From Massilia agilis (GTDB lineage: Bacteria > Pseudomonadota > Gammaproteobacteria > Burkholderiales > Burkholderiaceae_D), in NCBI RefSeq assembly GCF_024756255.1, contig NZ_JANUHB010000002.1, positions 682,001-746,000 of the forward strand: 64,000 nucleotides of DNA, read 5' to 3'. The notes under the pieces were generated by a model. The model ran no database searches. It saw nothing but the letters and a program-made list of their open reading frames with translations, and was not told the origin of the DNA. The position numbers and the translations under genes were made by a program. This document shows, piece by piece, positions 1 through 10,198 of this stretch. Numbering within the stretch: position 1 is the stretch's first letter; every line of letters begins with the position of its first letter.

Positions 1-711
1 GATCGCATCACGGTCAGCGAAAAAGAACACAACAACTTCGTCACCGACATCGACCAGGCGGCCGAACAGGCCATCGTCGAGACCCTGCTCAAGGCCTATC
101 CCGACCACGCCATCCTGGGCGAAGAGTCCGGCCCGTCGAAAAACCTGAACGACGAGAGCGAATACGCCTGGATCATCGACCCGATCGACGGCACCACCAA
201 CTTCATCCACGGCTATCCCAACTACTGCATCTCGATCGCGCTGCAGCAGAAAGGCGTGATCACCCAGGCCGTGATCTACGACCCGGTGCGCAACGACCTG
301 TTCACCGCCACCAAGGGCGCCGGCGCCTACCTGAACGACAAGCGCATCCGCGTGCGCAATCCGGACCGCCTGGCCAAGGCGCTGATCGCCGCCAACCACG
401 GCCCGGAGCCGCGCGCGCTGGCCGAGTTCCTGCGCATGTACGAAACCGTGCACCCGCGCTGCCACGGCATCCGCGCTTCCGGTTCGGCCGCGCTGGAACT
501 GGCCAACGTGGCCGCCGGCCGCAGCGATGGTTATTTCGAGAAGGGCCTGAAGGTGTGGGACATCGCCGCCGGCGCCCTGTTGGTCACGGAGGCGGGCGGC
601 ATCGTCGGCGAGTTCAACGGCGAGTCGGAATACCTGCACAAAGGCGACATTATTGCCGCCGGCCCGAAGGTTTTCGCACAACTCGTCACGCTGATGGCGC
701 CGTTCGCGTAA
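1..711 (+). CDS. suhB: Inositol monophosphatase family protein, 5' end outside window
   Basis: The reading frame is open from base 1, so the N-terminus (roughly 30 residues judged by the family's usual 260-270) lies before the window; 236 residues are visible. The metal-binding signature DPIDGTTNFIHG follows the GEES motif, and the C-terminal KVWDIAAGALLVTEAGG motif is intact, so both halves of the Mg-dependent phosphatase site are present. Family members hydrolyse inositol-1-phosphate; the SuhB subgroup also binds RNA polymerase/NusA in antitermination. The protein is cytosolic. The SuhB assignment, rather than a CysQ or ImpA paralogue, rests on overall resemblance and is moderately sure. 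Confidence 0.9.
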   Translation, partial: DRITVSEKEHNNFVTDIDQAAEQAIVETLLKAYPDHAILGEESGPSKNLNDESEYAWIIDPIDGTTNFIHGYPNYCISIALQQKGVITQAVIYDPVRNDLFTATKGAGAYLNDKRIRVRNPDRLAKALIAANHGPEPRALAEFLRMYETVHPRCHGIRASGSAALELANVAAGRSDGYFEKGLKVWDIAAGALLVTEAGGIVGEFNGESEYLHKGDIIAAGPKVFAQLVTLMAPFA

Positions 712-758
712 AATACATAGCTTGGATATTTTACGCTTTCTGCGTGGGAACTTAAATT

Positions 759-787
759 TCCACAAGGAAACGTTTTAACATTATAAT
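759..787 (+). promoter_or_regulatory. Possible sigma70 promoter of rhlE
   Basis: A perfect TATAAT lies at 782-787 with a weak -35 (TCCACA, 759-764) 17 bp upstream. The resulting leader would be about 130 nt, which would suit a cold-regulated helicase mRNA, but that is inference only. Confidence 0.35.
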
Positions 788-921
788 CCCCGCTGGCCGC
801 CCGTGCGGCCACTGCCGGACGGCGCGCAGCCAGTACCTGCCGTCCGGTCACTTTTGACAATCCGACTTTGCCTGCACTGGCGCCGCTTGCGGCGACGGGC
901 CGATTCAACCTTCGAGTCACT

Positions 922-2376
<1,455 letters not shown>

Positions 2377-2391
2377 CCGCAAAGCGCCGGA

Positions 2392-4008
2392 TCAGGCCCC
2401 GGTCCGGCGCACCTGCCGCGCCTGCTGCGCCACGCTGTTGGTCGTGGCACCCTGCTGCGGCGCCGCCGTCTCGTGCTTGGCACGCGAGCGGTATCCCACC
2501 CTGAAGCCGCCCCAGTGGCGGCCATCCACGTAGATCGGCACCGACAGGTCGTGCATGACTTCGCCCGTGTCGCGCTTGTAGGTCTGCAGCAGGAACGGCT
2601 TCTGGTGCGCGCCGCAGCGCGCGCCGGTACGGTCGTCGAAGATGCGCTTGGTGCGGTTGTTGACGATGTCCACGTCGTAGTCGCCCGTCAGCGGCTGGCT
2701 GAACTTCTTGTTGTGCGTCGGGAAGTAGCCCTTGTCGTCGACCGCGCCGGCATAACTGACTTCCGGCAGCCTGGCGAGCAGCCCTTCCTGGATCGGCGGC
2801 AGCACCTTGTCGGTGAAGCGGTCGAACCGGGTGTGGTATTTCTGCGGGTCGGTGCCGGCGATCGGCTGGTAGCGGCGGTCGAACAGGTCGTCGATGCCGA
2901 TGGCGCCGGCCTTCACCGCCTTGCTGAACAGCTGCCCGATGGTCTCCGCCGCCTCCTGCGCGGCGACACGGATGTGGTCGTGCTCGGTCGCGACGCCGCC
3001 TTCCGACAAGGCCTCGACGATGGTCTCGGCCTTGGTGGCCAGCGACATGGCGCTCGCCGCCACCCGCGGCAGGTCCTTGTCGGTGCCCAGCATGTGCTCC
3101 TCGATGCCGATCAGCGACTGCAGGATGGCGCCGGTGGTGGCGGCCTGGGCGCGCGCCGCCTGGGCGATGCGGCCGATTTCCTTCTCGGACTCGCTGGCCG
3201 AACGCTCGATCTCCCCGAGCAGCCGGTGCACGGTATCGACGTTGCCGCTGGCCTGGTTCACCGCCGTGGTCAAGGTCGCCATGCCGCGCGTGGCGCTTTC
3301 GGCCTGTTCGATCATGGAGGTGGTCATGGCGCCGATCTGGCCGGTCGCCTCGCGCGTGCGCATGGCCAGCTGGCGCACCTCGCCGGCCACCACCGCGAAG
3401 CCGCGCCCGTGCTCGCCCGCGCGCGCCGCTTCGATCGCGGCGTTCAGCGCCAGCAGGTTGGTACGCAGCGAGATCTCGGTGATGGTGTGGGTAAAGCCGG
3501 CGATGCTGCGCGAATGTTCCTGCAGCAGCGCCATCGCGCGCGCGGCCTGGTCGGCCTGGTCGCGCGCGTGGCGGATGCGCTCCAGGCCGGCGTCGATCTC
3601 GCTGCGCCCGGCCACGCTTTCGGCACGCACCTGGGTGGCCACCTTGGCGGCGCGCTCGGCGTCGGCGGCGATGCGTGAGGTGGTCTCGGCATTGTCCTGG
3701 GCGTGCTGGCGCACGATGCCCGAGGTGCTCACGTCTTCCTCGATCTTCTTTTGCACCGATTCGACGAAGTAGGAGGTCTCGGCGGCGCCGATCATGATGT
3801 CGTCGATGGCATGGCCGACGCGGCCGATGGCTTCATCCGTCTCGCCGCGCGGCCGCGCGGACAGCCAGGCCGCCGAGCCCGTAGCGAGGGCCCCGAGCAG
3901 GGCCGACCAGGCCGGCCCGGCATCGATGACAAACGCAAGCGACGTACTGGCGAGGATGGCGGCACCCGGCAACAGCCAGGCCCGCTGGTTTTGCAGCAAT
4001 TCTTTCAA
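2392..4008 (-). CDS. Methyl-accepting chemotaxis protein with C-terminal cytoplasmic sensor region
   Basis: 538 residues with a TTG start at 4008: a strong GGAGGAG lies 6 nt upstream and no in-frame ATG has a ribosome site. Two adjacent hydrophobic segments (about residues 10-50) form a hairpin with almost no periplasmic loop. The signalling hairpin tip is unmistakable ([16 protein letters not shown] and [15 protein letters not shown]). After the signalling coiled coil, ~150 residues contain a Cache/PAS-like segment with a Phe-Pro-Thr-His stretch and an [13 protein letters not shown] block, so sensing is probably cytoplasmic. It should couple to CheA/CheW, but no che genes are in the window. 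The ligand is unknown. Confidence 0.9.
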   Translation of the reverse strand: MKELLQNQRAWLLPGAAILASTSLAFVIDAGPAWSALLGALATGSAAWLSARPRGETDEAIGRVGHAIDDIMIGAAETSYFVESVQKKIEEDVSTSGIVRQHAQDNAETTSRIAADAERAAKVATQVRAESVAGRSEIDAGLERIRHARDQADQAARAMALLQEHSRSIAGFTHTITEISLRTNLLALNAAIEAARAGEHGRGFAVVAGEVRQLAMRTREATGQIGAMTTSMIEQAESATRGMATLTTAVNQASGNVDTVHRLLGEIERSASESEKEIGRIAQAARAQAATTGAILQSLIGIEEHMLGTDKDLPRVAASAMSLATKAETIVEALSEGGVATEHDHIRVAAQEAAETIGQLFSKAVKAGAIGIDDLFDRRYQPIAGTDPQKYHTRFDRFTDKVLPPIQEGLLARLPEVSYAGAVDDKGYFPTHNKKFSQPLTGDYDVDIVNNRTKRIFDDRTGARCGAHQKPFLLQTYKRDTGEVMHDLSVPIYVDGRHWGGFRVGYRSRAKHETAAPQQGATTNSVAQQARQVRRTGA

Positions 4009-4157
4009 TTCGGTCTCCTCCGGCCGGCAGCTCTGTGTGTGGTCCCGCAAGGACGGGCCGTCTGCACTATTCTGGATCGTTCCACATTGTGGTTGCAAAG
4101 CATTACGGTTGCCTTACATCATTCATTGTCCCAACCAAGCAACACTTTCCAATGTAT

Positions 4158-4186
4158 TTGCCAAACGCGAAACGCTGAGATATAGT
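4158..4186 (+). promoter_or_regulatory. Promoter of the MarR-MFS operon
   Basis: TTGCCA (4158-4163) and TATAGT (4181-4186) are separated by exactly 17 bp. The predicted transcript starts just inside or after the palindromic operator described next, giving a leader of about 38 nt. Confidence 0.6.
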
Positions 4187-4219
4187 TGAGTACTCAAGTA
4201 TATGTAAACGAGCACTCAA
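4186..4219. promoter_or_regulatory. Palindromic operator for the MarR regulator
   Basis: TTGAGTACTCAA (4186-4197) is a perfect 12-bp palindrome that starts on the last base of the -10 box. A second, 9/12-matching copy (ACGAGCACTCAA) lies at 4208-4219 just ahead of the ribosome site. MarR dimers bind palindromes of this type over their own promoters, so autorepression is the natural reading. Confidence 0.6.
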
Positions 4220-4230
4220 GGAGTTTTGCC

Positions 4231-4659
4231 ATGAACGATGCCGCAACCGATTTCTGCCTGCGCCTGGCGCGCGCCGCCACGGCCATGACGCGCCGTTTCG
4301 ACTCGGGCCTGGGCAACCACCACGGGATCAGCTTTGCCGACTACCAACTGCTGCGCCAGCTGGCACGCGCGCCGGAGGGCCGCTTGCGCCGCGTTGACCT
4401 GGCCGACCGCCTTGGCCTGACCGCGTCCGGCGTGACCCGCTCGCTGCTGCCGCTGGAAAAAATCGGCCTCGTGGGCCGCCAGAGCGACCCGCGCGACGCC
4501 CGCGTCGGCTACGCGATCATCACCCCGGCTGGCGCCGAACTGGTCGGCAATGCCGACTCGCTGGTCGAGACCATGGCCGCCGAATTCGTCGGCGACCCGC
4601 CCTTTGCCCACCTCGATGCGATGGCGCTGCTGCTTGGGCAGATCGCCGGCATCCATTGA
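4231..4659 (+). CDS. MarR family transcriptional regulator
   Basis: 142 residues. The ATG at 4231 is chosen because AAGGAG lies 8 nt upstream. The winged helix spans about residues 30-100: the recognition helix is in RVDLADRLGLTASGVTRSLLPLEKIGLV and is followed by the wing (RQSDPRDARVGYAIITPAG), where the DxR motif of MarR proteins is present. It is the first gene of a two-gene operon with an MFS pump 14 bp downstream, the classic arrangement of an exporter and its ligand-released repressor. The inducer is not evident. Confidence 0.9.
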   Translation: MNDAATDFCLRLARAATAMTRRFDSGLGNHHGISFADYQLLRQLARAPEGRLRRVDLADRLGLTASGVTRSLLPLEKIGLVGRQSDPRDARVGYAIITPAGAELVGNADSLVETMAAEFVGDPPFAHLDAMALLLGQIAGIH

Positions 4660-4673
4660 ACGGACTGTCTCAA

Positions 4674-5936
4674 ATGAACAACAAGAACGATTTGCTGAAA
4701 GACCCCAGCTTGCGCTGGATGCTGGGCGGCGGCGCGATCTCGATCCTGGGCGACCAGTTCACGATGATCGCCCTGCCCTGGCTGGTGCTGCAGATGACCG
4801 GCGACGCCCTCATGCTGGGCGTGATCGTGGCCCTGATGGCCGTGCCGCGCGCGGTGCTGATCCTGTTCGGCGGCGCCGTCGTGGACCGCTACTCGCCCAA
4901 GCAGGTGCTGATGCTGACCAAGTACGCCAACACCGTGCTGCTCGGCCTGCTGGCGGCGCTGGTGCTGTCGGGCCAGGCCACGCTGGCGCTGGTGGCGCCG
5001 ATCGCGCTGTCGATCGGGGTTGCCTCGGCCTTCAGCATTCCGTCCAGCACCTCGATCCTGCCGCGCATCGTCGCGCCGGAAGACCTGCAGCGCGCCAACA
5101 GCATGATGATGGGCATGCGCCAGGTAGCGCTGCTGGCCGGCCCGCTGCTGGCCGCGCTGCTGTTTTTGCTGGCCGGCGACGGCAGCGGCGGCACGCACGA
5201 CGCCAGGGGCCTGGGCTATGCGTTCGCGTTCGACTGCTTCAGCTTTGCCGTGTCCACCTGGACGCTGAGCAAGGTCGTGCTGCGCCCGGGCGCGGCCGCC
5301 GCGCCGCAGCCGATCCTGCGCGCGGTCAGCGAGGGCCTGGCGATGGTCTGGAACGACGCCACCCTGCGCGCCTGCTTTGCCTACTGGGCCCTGTGCTCGT
5401 GCGTGGTGACCGGGCTGATGCAGGTGGCGCTGCCGGTGCTGGCCAATACCCGCCTGCACGGCGCGGCCTCGCTCGGCGTGCTGCTGGGCGCCCATGGGGC
5501 CGGCACGCTGGCGGGCATGGTGCTCACCGGGATCAAGGGCGACCTGCGGGTGCGCAACCTGGGCACCACCCTGCTGCTGGTGGACGCGGTGGTTGCGGCG
5601 CTGGTGCTGCCGCTGGCCCAGCTGGCGGCCACCTGGCAGATCGCGCTCATCAACATCGCGGTGGGCGTGCTGGCCGGCTTCATGCAGGTGGCGATGATCA
5701 CCTGGATCCAGCGCCGCGTGCCGCCGATGATGATCGGGCGCACGATGAGCATGTTCATGTTCGTCGTCATGGGCCTGGCGCCGCTGGCCTCGGCCGCCAC
5801 CGGCTGGGTGATGCAGTACGTGGGCCTGGCGGGCGTGTTCACCGGCTCGGGCCTGCTGCTGGCGGCCGCCGCCGCGCTGGCCTACGCCTTCACGCCGATG
5901 CGCACGATGGCCGACGCCGCCGCGCGCCAGGCGTAA
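4674..5936 (+). CDS. MFS family transporter
   Basis: 420 residues with about twelve hydrophobic segments. The loop between segments 2 and 3 carries the MFS motif A-like run (GGAVVDRYSPKQV). The ATG at 4674 gives an N-terminus MNNKNDLLKD before the first membrane segment; a TTG at 4656 overlapping the marR stop is an alternative, and neither has a convincing ribosome site, so translational coupling is likely. By family and by linkage to marR it is probably a proton-driven drug or metabolite exporter in the inner membrane. The substrate cannot be inferred. Confidence 0.88.
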   Translation: MNNKNDLLKDPSLRWMLGGGAISILGDQFTMIALPWLVLQMTGDALMLGVIVALMAVPRAVLILFGGAVVDRYSPKQVLMLTKYANTVLLGLLAALVLSGQATLALVAPIALSIGVASAFSIPSSTSILPRIVAPEDLQRANSMMMGMRQVALLAGPLLAALLFLLAGDGSGGTHDARGLGYAFAFDCFSFAVSTWTLSKVVLRPGAAAAPQPILRAVSEGLAMVWNDATLRACFAYWALCSCVVTGLMQVALPVLANTRLHGAASLGVLLGAHGAGTLAGMVLTGIKGDLRVRNLGTTLLLVDAVVAALVLPLAQLAATWQIALINIAVGVLAGFMQVAMITWIQRRVPPMMIGRTMSMFMFVVMGLAPLASAATGWVMQYVGLAGVFTGSGLLLAAAAALAYAFTPMRTMADAAARQA

Positions 5937-6011
5937 TGCGCGGCGGCGCTTTCGGGCCGCCGCCGGGCCAGATGGTTTACGATAGCGGGTTCCCAACAAC
6001 CGACTGTCCGT

Positions 6012-6815
6012 ATGCCCAAGCTTGCCGCCAACCTGAGCACCCTGTTCAACGAGCTCAGCTTCCTGGACCGCTTTGGCGCGGCCCGGGTGGCCGGCTTTGA
6101 TGCCGTCGAGTTCCTGTTCCCGTACGCCTTCGAGGCGGAACAGATCGCGCGCCGGCTCGAGCGCCACCAACTGCAGCTGGTGCTGCACAACCTGCCGCCG
6201 GGTAACTGGGCCGAGGGCGACCGCGGAATGGCCTGCGACCCGCGCCGCATCGGCGAGTTCCAGGACAGCGTGGAGCTGGCCATCGAGTACGCGCTGGAAC
6301 TGGGCGTCAAGCAGCTGCACTGCATGGCCGGCATCGTCCCGCCCAGGGTCCCGCGCAAGCGCGCCCGCACCACCTATGTGAACAACCTGCGCTTTGCGGC
6401 CAGGGCGATGAGCGCACATGGCCTGTCCCTGCTGATCGAGCCGATCAATGACCGCGACATGCCGGGCTATTTCCTCACGGGCAGTGCCCAGGCCGCCGGC
6501 ATCATCGCCGAAGTGGACATGCCGAACGTCTTCATGCAGTACGACATTTACCACATGCAGCGCATGGAGGGCGAACTGGCCGACACCATCCGCAAGTACC
6601 TGCCGCTGATCCGCCACTTCCAGCTGGCCGACGTGCCTGGCCGCCACGAGCCGGGCACGGGCGAGATCAACTACGCCTTCCTGTTCGGCCTGCTCGACGA
6701 ACTGGGCTACGACGGCTGGATCGGCTGCGAATACTTCCCGCGCGCCGGCACGGTCGAGGGCCTGGGCTGGCGCAGCGAACTGGGCGTCGCGCCGCCGGTC
6801 CAACCCGGCAGCTAG
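6012..6815 (+). CDS. Hydroxypyruvate isomerase-like TIM-barrel sugar isomerase
   Basis: 267 residues, the usual length for the Hyi/OtnI group of the xylose-isomerase-like TIM-barrel superfamily. Recognisable elements are the MPKLAANLSTLFNE start, the HNLPPG turn, the LIEPIN strand (catalytic Glu) and the C-terminal GWIGCEYFP. Members interconvert hydroxypyruvate and tartronate semialdehyde or isomerise 2-oxo-tetronates. No glyoxylate-carboligase or tartronate-semialdehyde reductase gene is adjacent, so the pathway is uncertain. The 75 bp before it contain no strong promoter match. Confidence 0.85.
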   Translation: MPKLAANLSTLFNELSFLDRFGAARVAGFDAVEFLFPYAFEAEQIARRLERHQLQLVLHNLPPGNWAEGDRGMACDPRRIGEFQDSVELAIEYALELGVKQLHCMAGIVPPRVPRKRARTTYVNNLRFAARAMSAHGLSLLIEPINDRDMPGYFLTGSAQAAGIIAEVDMPNVFMQYDIYHMQRMEGELADTIRKYLPLIRHFQLADVPGRHEPGTGEINYAFLFGLLDELGYDGWIGCEYFPRAGTVEGLGWRSELGVAPPVQPGS

Positions 6816-6872
6816 ACAAGCGCGGGCGGCCGGCGCACACTGGCCCTCCACCACAACAACAAGGAGAAGGCG

Positions 6873-7238
6873 ATGATCCAGGGATTGCGGACGGTGATCT
6901 ACCCGGTGCCGGCACTGGCTGACGGCGCGGCATGGTATGCGCAAGTGCTCGGCAAGGCGCCCTATTTCGACCAGCCGTTCTACGTCGGCTTCGAGGTCGG
7001 CGGCTTCGAGCTGGGGCTGGTCCCGGACGGCGACCCGGGCACCGCCGGCGCCACCGCCTACTGGGGCACGCAGGATGCCAAGGCCGAGGTCGCGCGCCTG
7101 GTCGCGCTGGGCGCCACCGTCGAGTCGGACGTGACCGACGTCGGCGAAGGCATCAAGGTCGCGACCGTGCGTGATCCCTACGGCAACCTGTTCGGCATCA
7201 TCGAAAACCCGCATTTCGATCGCAACAAGGTCGGCTGA
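6873..7238 (+). CDS. VOC (glyoxalase/bleomycin-resistance) superfamily protein
   Basis: 121 residues forming a single vicinal-oxygen-chelate module: MIQGLRTVIYPVPALADGAAWY at the start and VATVRDPYGNLFGIIENP near the end, with the Glu of GIIENP a likely metal ligand. AAGGAG lies 7 nt before the ATG. Such small proteins bind or degrade hydrophobic or thiol-conjugated ligands; the specific activity cannot be told. It lies 57 bp after the isomerase and may share its transcript. Confidence 0.8.
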   Translation: MIQGLRTVIYPVPALADGAAWYAQVLGKAPYFDQPFYVGFEVGGFELGLVPDGDPGTAGATAYWGTQDAKAEVARLVALGATVESDVTDVGEGIKVATVRDPYGNLFGIIENPHFDRNKVG

Positions 7239-7323
7239 TCTTGACTTACTGCAAGATGCCGCAAGGATAGTTTGCAAGAATGGGGCTTTCCGGTCCGCCC
7301 TTTTGCGCGGCCAGAAAGGACCC

Positions 7324-8178
7324 ATGAAACCCTTCCGTTTCGCCAGCCTTGTCCTGCTCTGCGCCAGCCTGCTGCTGGGAGGGTGCGCCAGCACCGGCAG
7401 CGTCAGTTTGGCGGAAGTGCGCGAGTTCGCGGACGCCTCGGCCAAGCTGGGCGGCTACGCCGAACTGTCGCGGCGCTTCCGTGACACCTACGAGCGCGAG
7501 CAGCCCTACCTGTCCCCGGCCGCCGACCGCCTGGCGCGCGACAACGACGCCAAGCGCCAGGCCGTGTACGACGACTTCGTCAGCATCCAGAAGGCGGTGG
7601 TGCTGTACATGCAGACCCTGAGCGTGCTGGCCGGCGACGGGCGCTTCGACCTGTCGGGCAACCTGGACGACCTGGGCAACGGCCTGAAGGCCAATGCCGA
7701 ATCGGGCCTGGAGCGGCGCCACATCGCCGCCTACACGGGCCTGACGCGCCTGCTCACGCGGGTGATCGCGTCCGGCTACCAGAACCGCAGCGTGGAGACG
7801 ATGGTGCGCGACGGCGACGCCGACGTGCAGACCCTGCTCGAAGCGATGATCTCGCTCACGCGGCTGTACTACAAGACCAACGAGAATGAAAAGAAGACGG
7901 TGCTCGGCATTTTCGACGTCGAGTTGCCCATGTCCAACCGTAACACCGACCGCATGCTGGTGACGCTGGCCAAGGTGCACTACATCAGCAAGGCGGCCGA
8001 GTACAAGCTGGTGGACCGGCGCTACGACCTGGCCTTGCAGGGCCTGACCAAGGTCGCGCTCGGGCACCAGAAGATGCGCGAGAACCTGCACAACCTGCAG
8101 CGCGAGGAAGTGCGCGCCATGATCGCGAACTACGGCCGCGACCTGCGCATGATACGCGACAACCTGATCAGCGGCTGA
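7324..8178 (+). CDS. Predicted lipoprotein of unknown function
   Basis: 284 residues. The ATG at 7324 (AAAGGA 5 nt upstream) opens a signal peptide ending in LLLGGC, a clear lipobox. The mature part is largely alpha-helical and charged, with no domain I recognise. It contains a long helical segment with KTNENEKKTV near its middle. It is followed after 18 bp by another uncharacterised gene, and the pair probably forms an operon. Placement (inner or outer membrane) is unresolved; Ser follows at the +2-side region, not Asp, so outer-membrane sorting is possible. Confidence 0.7.
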   Translation: MKPFRFASLVLLCASLLLGGCASTGSVSLAEVREFADASAKLGGYAELSRRFRDTYEREQPYLSPAADRLARDNDAKRQAVYDDFVSIQKAVVLYMQTLSVLAGDGRFDLSGNLDDLGNGLKANAESGLERRHIAAYTGLTRLLTRVIASGYQNRSVETMVRDGDADVQTLLEAMISLTRLYYKTNENEKKTVLGIFDVELPMSNRNTDRMLVTLAKVHYISKAAEYKLVDRRYDLALQGLTKVALGHQKMRENLHNLQREEVRAMIANYGRDLRMIRDNLISG

Positions 8179-8196
8179 CGCCCGAGGAGGCCTTGC

Positions 8197-8727
8197 ATGA
8201 AACCGGAAAATCCCACTGCGCAGGCCGCCAAACAGGCAGCGCCGGGCGGCTTGTCCACCGTGGCCGAGGTCGAGCAGCTGGCCGACCAGCTGACCGCCGC
8301 CGCCAACGCGCTGCACGAGCGCATCATGAAGGACCTGCACGCCTACCACGGCGGCCCGGTGCCGCTGCCGGCGCAGGAAGCGGCGCGCAAGCTGATCGAC
8401 GACGAACAGGAGCTGCGCCAGCGCGCCAACAGCATGTACGCCGACGCCGCCACCCTGATCGTGCGCGCGCTGGGCAAGCCGCAGGCGCACCTGATGGCGC
8501 TGGCGGCCGACGCCACGGCCAAGATCAAGACCCTCACCAGGATCAGCGACACGATGGGCCTCGTGGGCCGGCTGCTGGAAATTTCCGGCGCCGCGCTGAC
8601 CGGCAACCCGGTACTCATCATGCGTTCGTTCGAAGACATGCACCACATGCTCGACCTGCTTGCGCTGCACAACCCGCCGGCCACCACGCCCGCACCGAGC
8701 GACCCGCCGGCGCCGGCCAAGCCCTGA
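8197..8727 (+). CDS. Conserved hypothetical protein, operon partner of the upstream lipoprotein
   Basis: 176 residues, no signal peptide. GAGGAGG lies 7 nt before the ATG. The sequence is helical with a Pro-rich tail (PPATTPAPSDPPAPAKP). One moderately hydrophobic stretch (GLVGRLLEISGAALTGNPVLI) may associate with membranes. I recognise no domain. Tight spacing to the lipoprotein gene suggests joint function. Confidence 0.65.
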   Translation: MKPENPTAQAAKQAAPGGLSTVAEVEQLADQLTAAANALHERIMKDLHAYHGGPVPLPAQEAARKLIDDEQELRQRANSMYADAATLIVRALGKPQAHLMALAADATAKIKTLTRISDTMGLVGRLLEISGAALTGNPVLIMRSFEDMHHMLDLLALHNPPATTPAPSDPPAPAKP

Positions 8728-8974
8728 GTCGCAGCCACGGCCGTCGCGGCGGGCGCGGCCTGCCCTCGCACGCGTCGTGCGCCAGTATGCTTCGCCCCAC
8801 CAACGCGCTACACTGGACCCGAACACGGCACCATCAAAACTCGCACAAACGAGCAGAAACGGGGAGTCCAGCGATGACCATCGAGCACCGGCAGCCCGGC
8901 GCGCGAGCCGCGGCCGGGATGCGGCGCGCCGCGCGCCTTTGCCCTGATCCCATCTTGCGTTGACGAGGCCAGCC

Positions 8975-9334
8975 ATGAACGGTCTGGACCAGGGGCAGCT
9001 TGCGCTCCTGAAATCAATTTTGCAGCAGCGCCTCGATGCGCTTTCCGGCGCCGCGCAGCCGCAAGCCGCGGGCGAACACGACCTGCCGGTCTCCGAGGTG
9101 GAAACCTCGCCGGCCGACAAGGCGACGGTGCGGCTGCTCAACGACCTGGCCCTGGGCGCGGCCGGTCACAACGCGGCCCAGATGCAGGTGCTGCGCCGCA
9201 CGCTGGAAAAATTCGATGACCAGACCTATGGCCTGTGCGAGGAATGCGGCAGCGACATCGGGTTCTCGCGCCTGCAGGCGCGCCCGGAAGCGCGCCTGTG
9301 CATCACCTGCCAGACCCGCGCCGAAAAGCGCTAG
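8975..9334 (+). CDS. TraR/DksA-type zinc finger protein
   Basis: 119 residues from the ATG at 8975 (GAGG 6-9 nt upstream). An N-terminal helical hairpin is followed by the four-cysteine finger CEEC...CITC near residues 87-111. The coiled coil lacks an obvious DxxDxA tip motif, so it is more like the YbiI/TraR-type DksA relatives than canonical DksA. Such proteins enter the RNA polymerase secondary channel and alter promoter opening with or without ppGpp. Its stop codon shares the four bases CTAG with the convergent phbB stop. Confidence 0.85.
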   Translation: MNGLDQGQLALLKSILQQRLDALSGAAQPQAAGEHDLPVSEVETSPADKATVRLLNDLALGAAGHNAAQMQVLRRTLEKFDDQTYGLCEECGSDIGFSRLQARPEARLCITCQTRAEKR

Positions 9335-10074
9335 CCCATGTGCTGCCCGCCGTTGATCGCGATGTTGGCCCCGGTGACGAACGCGGCCGCGTCCGAGGCC
9401 AGGTAAGCGACCAGCGCCGCCACCTCGTCCGGTTCGCCCAGCCGGCCCACGGGGATTTGCGGCAGGATTTTCTGCTGCATGATCTCGGGCGGGACCGCCT
9501 CGGTCATTTTGGTGCGCAGGTAGCCGGGTGACACGGTGTTGACCGTGATGCCGTGGCGCGCCATTTCCAGCGCCAGCGCCTTGGTGAACCCGTGCATGCC
9601 GGCCTTGGCGGCCGCATAGTTGGCCTGCCCGAACGCGCCGGCCTGGCCGTTGACCGACGAGATGTTGATGATGCGCCCGGCCCGCTGCGCCATCATCGGC
9701 TCGATGGCCTGGCGGGTGACGTTGAACACGCTGTCGAGGTCGGCGCGCAGCACGGCCTGCCAGTCCTCGTGCGTCATCTTGCGCAGGCTGCGGTCGCGCG
9801 TGATGCCGGCATTGTTGACCAGCACGTCGAGCCGGCCCATTTCGGCCAGCAGCTTTTGCACCATCCATTCGCACTCGGCAAAGTCGGTCACGTCGACCTT
9901 GTAGGCATTGAAGCGGAACCCCTCGTCACGCTGCGCCGCCAGCCAGGCTTCCGGCGTTTGGTTGCTGGGCGAATAGGTCGCCGCCACCTGGAACCCTTCC
10001 GCATGCAGGCGCCGGCACAGCGCCGTCCCCAGTCCCCCCATCCCGCCAGTCACCAACGCTACTTTGTTATTCAT
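9331..10074 (-). CDS. phbB: Acetoacetyl-CoA reductase (SDR family)
   Basis: 247 residues, the normal length of PhbB. The cofactor loop TGGMGGLGTALCRRL, the NNAG motif, the catalytic Ser of NISSVNG and the YAAAK tetrad pair are all present. The protein would reduce acetoacetyl-CoA to (R)-3-hydroxybutyryl-CoA with NADPH for polyhydroxybutyrate synthesis. No phaA or phaC is adjacent. FabG is the main alternative, but the MNNKVALVTGGMGGLG start and the PGYLRTKMTEAVP segment match PhbB. Confidence 0.92.
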   Translation of the reverse strand: MNNKVALVTGGMGGLGTALCRRLHAEGFQVAATYSPSNQTPEAWLAAQRDEGFRFNAYKVDVTDFAECEWMVQKLLAEMGRLDVLVNNAGITRDRSLRKMTHEDWQAVLRADLDSVFNVTRQAIEPMMAQRAGRIINISSVNGQAGAFGQANYAAAKAGMHGFTKALALEMARHGITVNTVSPGYLRTKMTEAVPPEIMQQKILPQIPVGRLGEPDEVAALVAYLASDAAAFVTGANIAINGGQHMG

Positions 10075-10198
10075 AACGTCCCCATCCAGTTGATGTCCGC
10101 CGCGCGCCCTGCGCGGCGTGAACCACCAAGTCTAGGAGCACGAATTTTTGGAAAGATGAGGAAAGTCAAAGGCCGGGCGCACGACCGCGCCGGGACCG

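Noticed and set aside
4509..7445. A 978-residue open frame on the minus strand across the MarR, MFS, isomerase and VOC genes
   Set aside because: It is antisense to four well-supported genes, is extremely Ala/Arg/His/Gln-rich, and exists only because GC-rich codons avoid stops on the opposite strand.
8777..8814. GTGCGCCAG followed by TACACT upstream of the DksA/TraR gene, resembling the shared element
   Set aside because: The second half-site is absent (TATGC) and the -10-like hexamer is 25.5 bp from the would-be centre instead of 29.5.
8874..8963. 29-codon frame with a GGGGAG upstream, between 8727 and 8975
   Set aside because: Too short and Arg/Ala-rich, no hydrophobic or conserved pattern; left as intergenic.
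7246..9141. 631-residue minus-strand frame opposite the lipoprotein pair
   Set aside because: Low-complexity antisense translation; the plus-strand genes have signal peptide, lipobox and ribosome sites.
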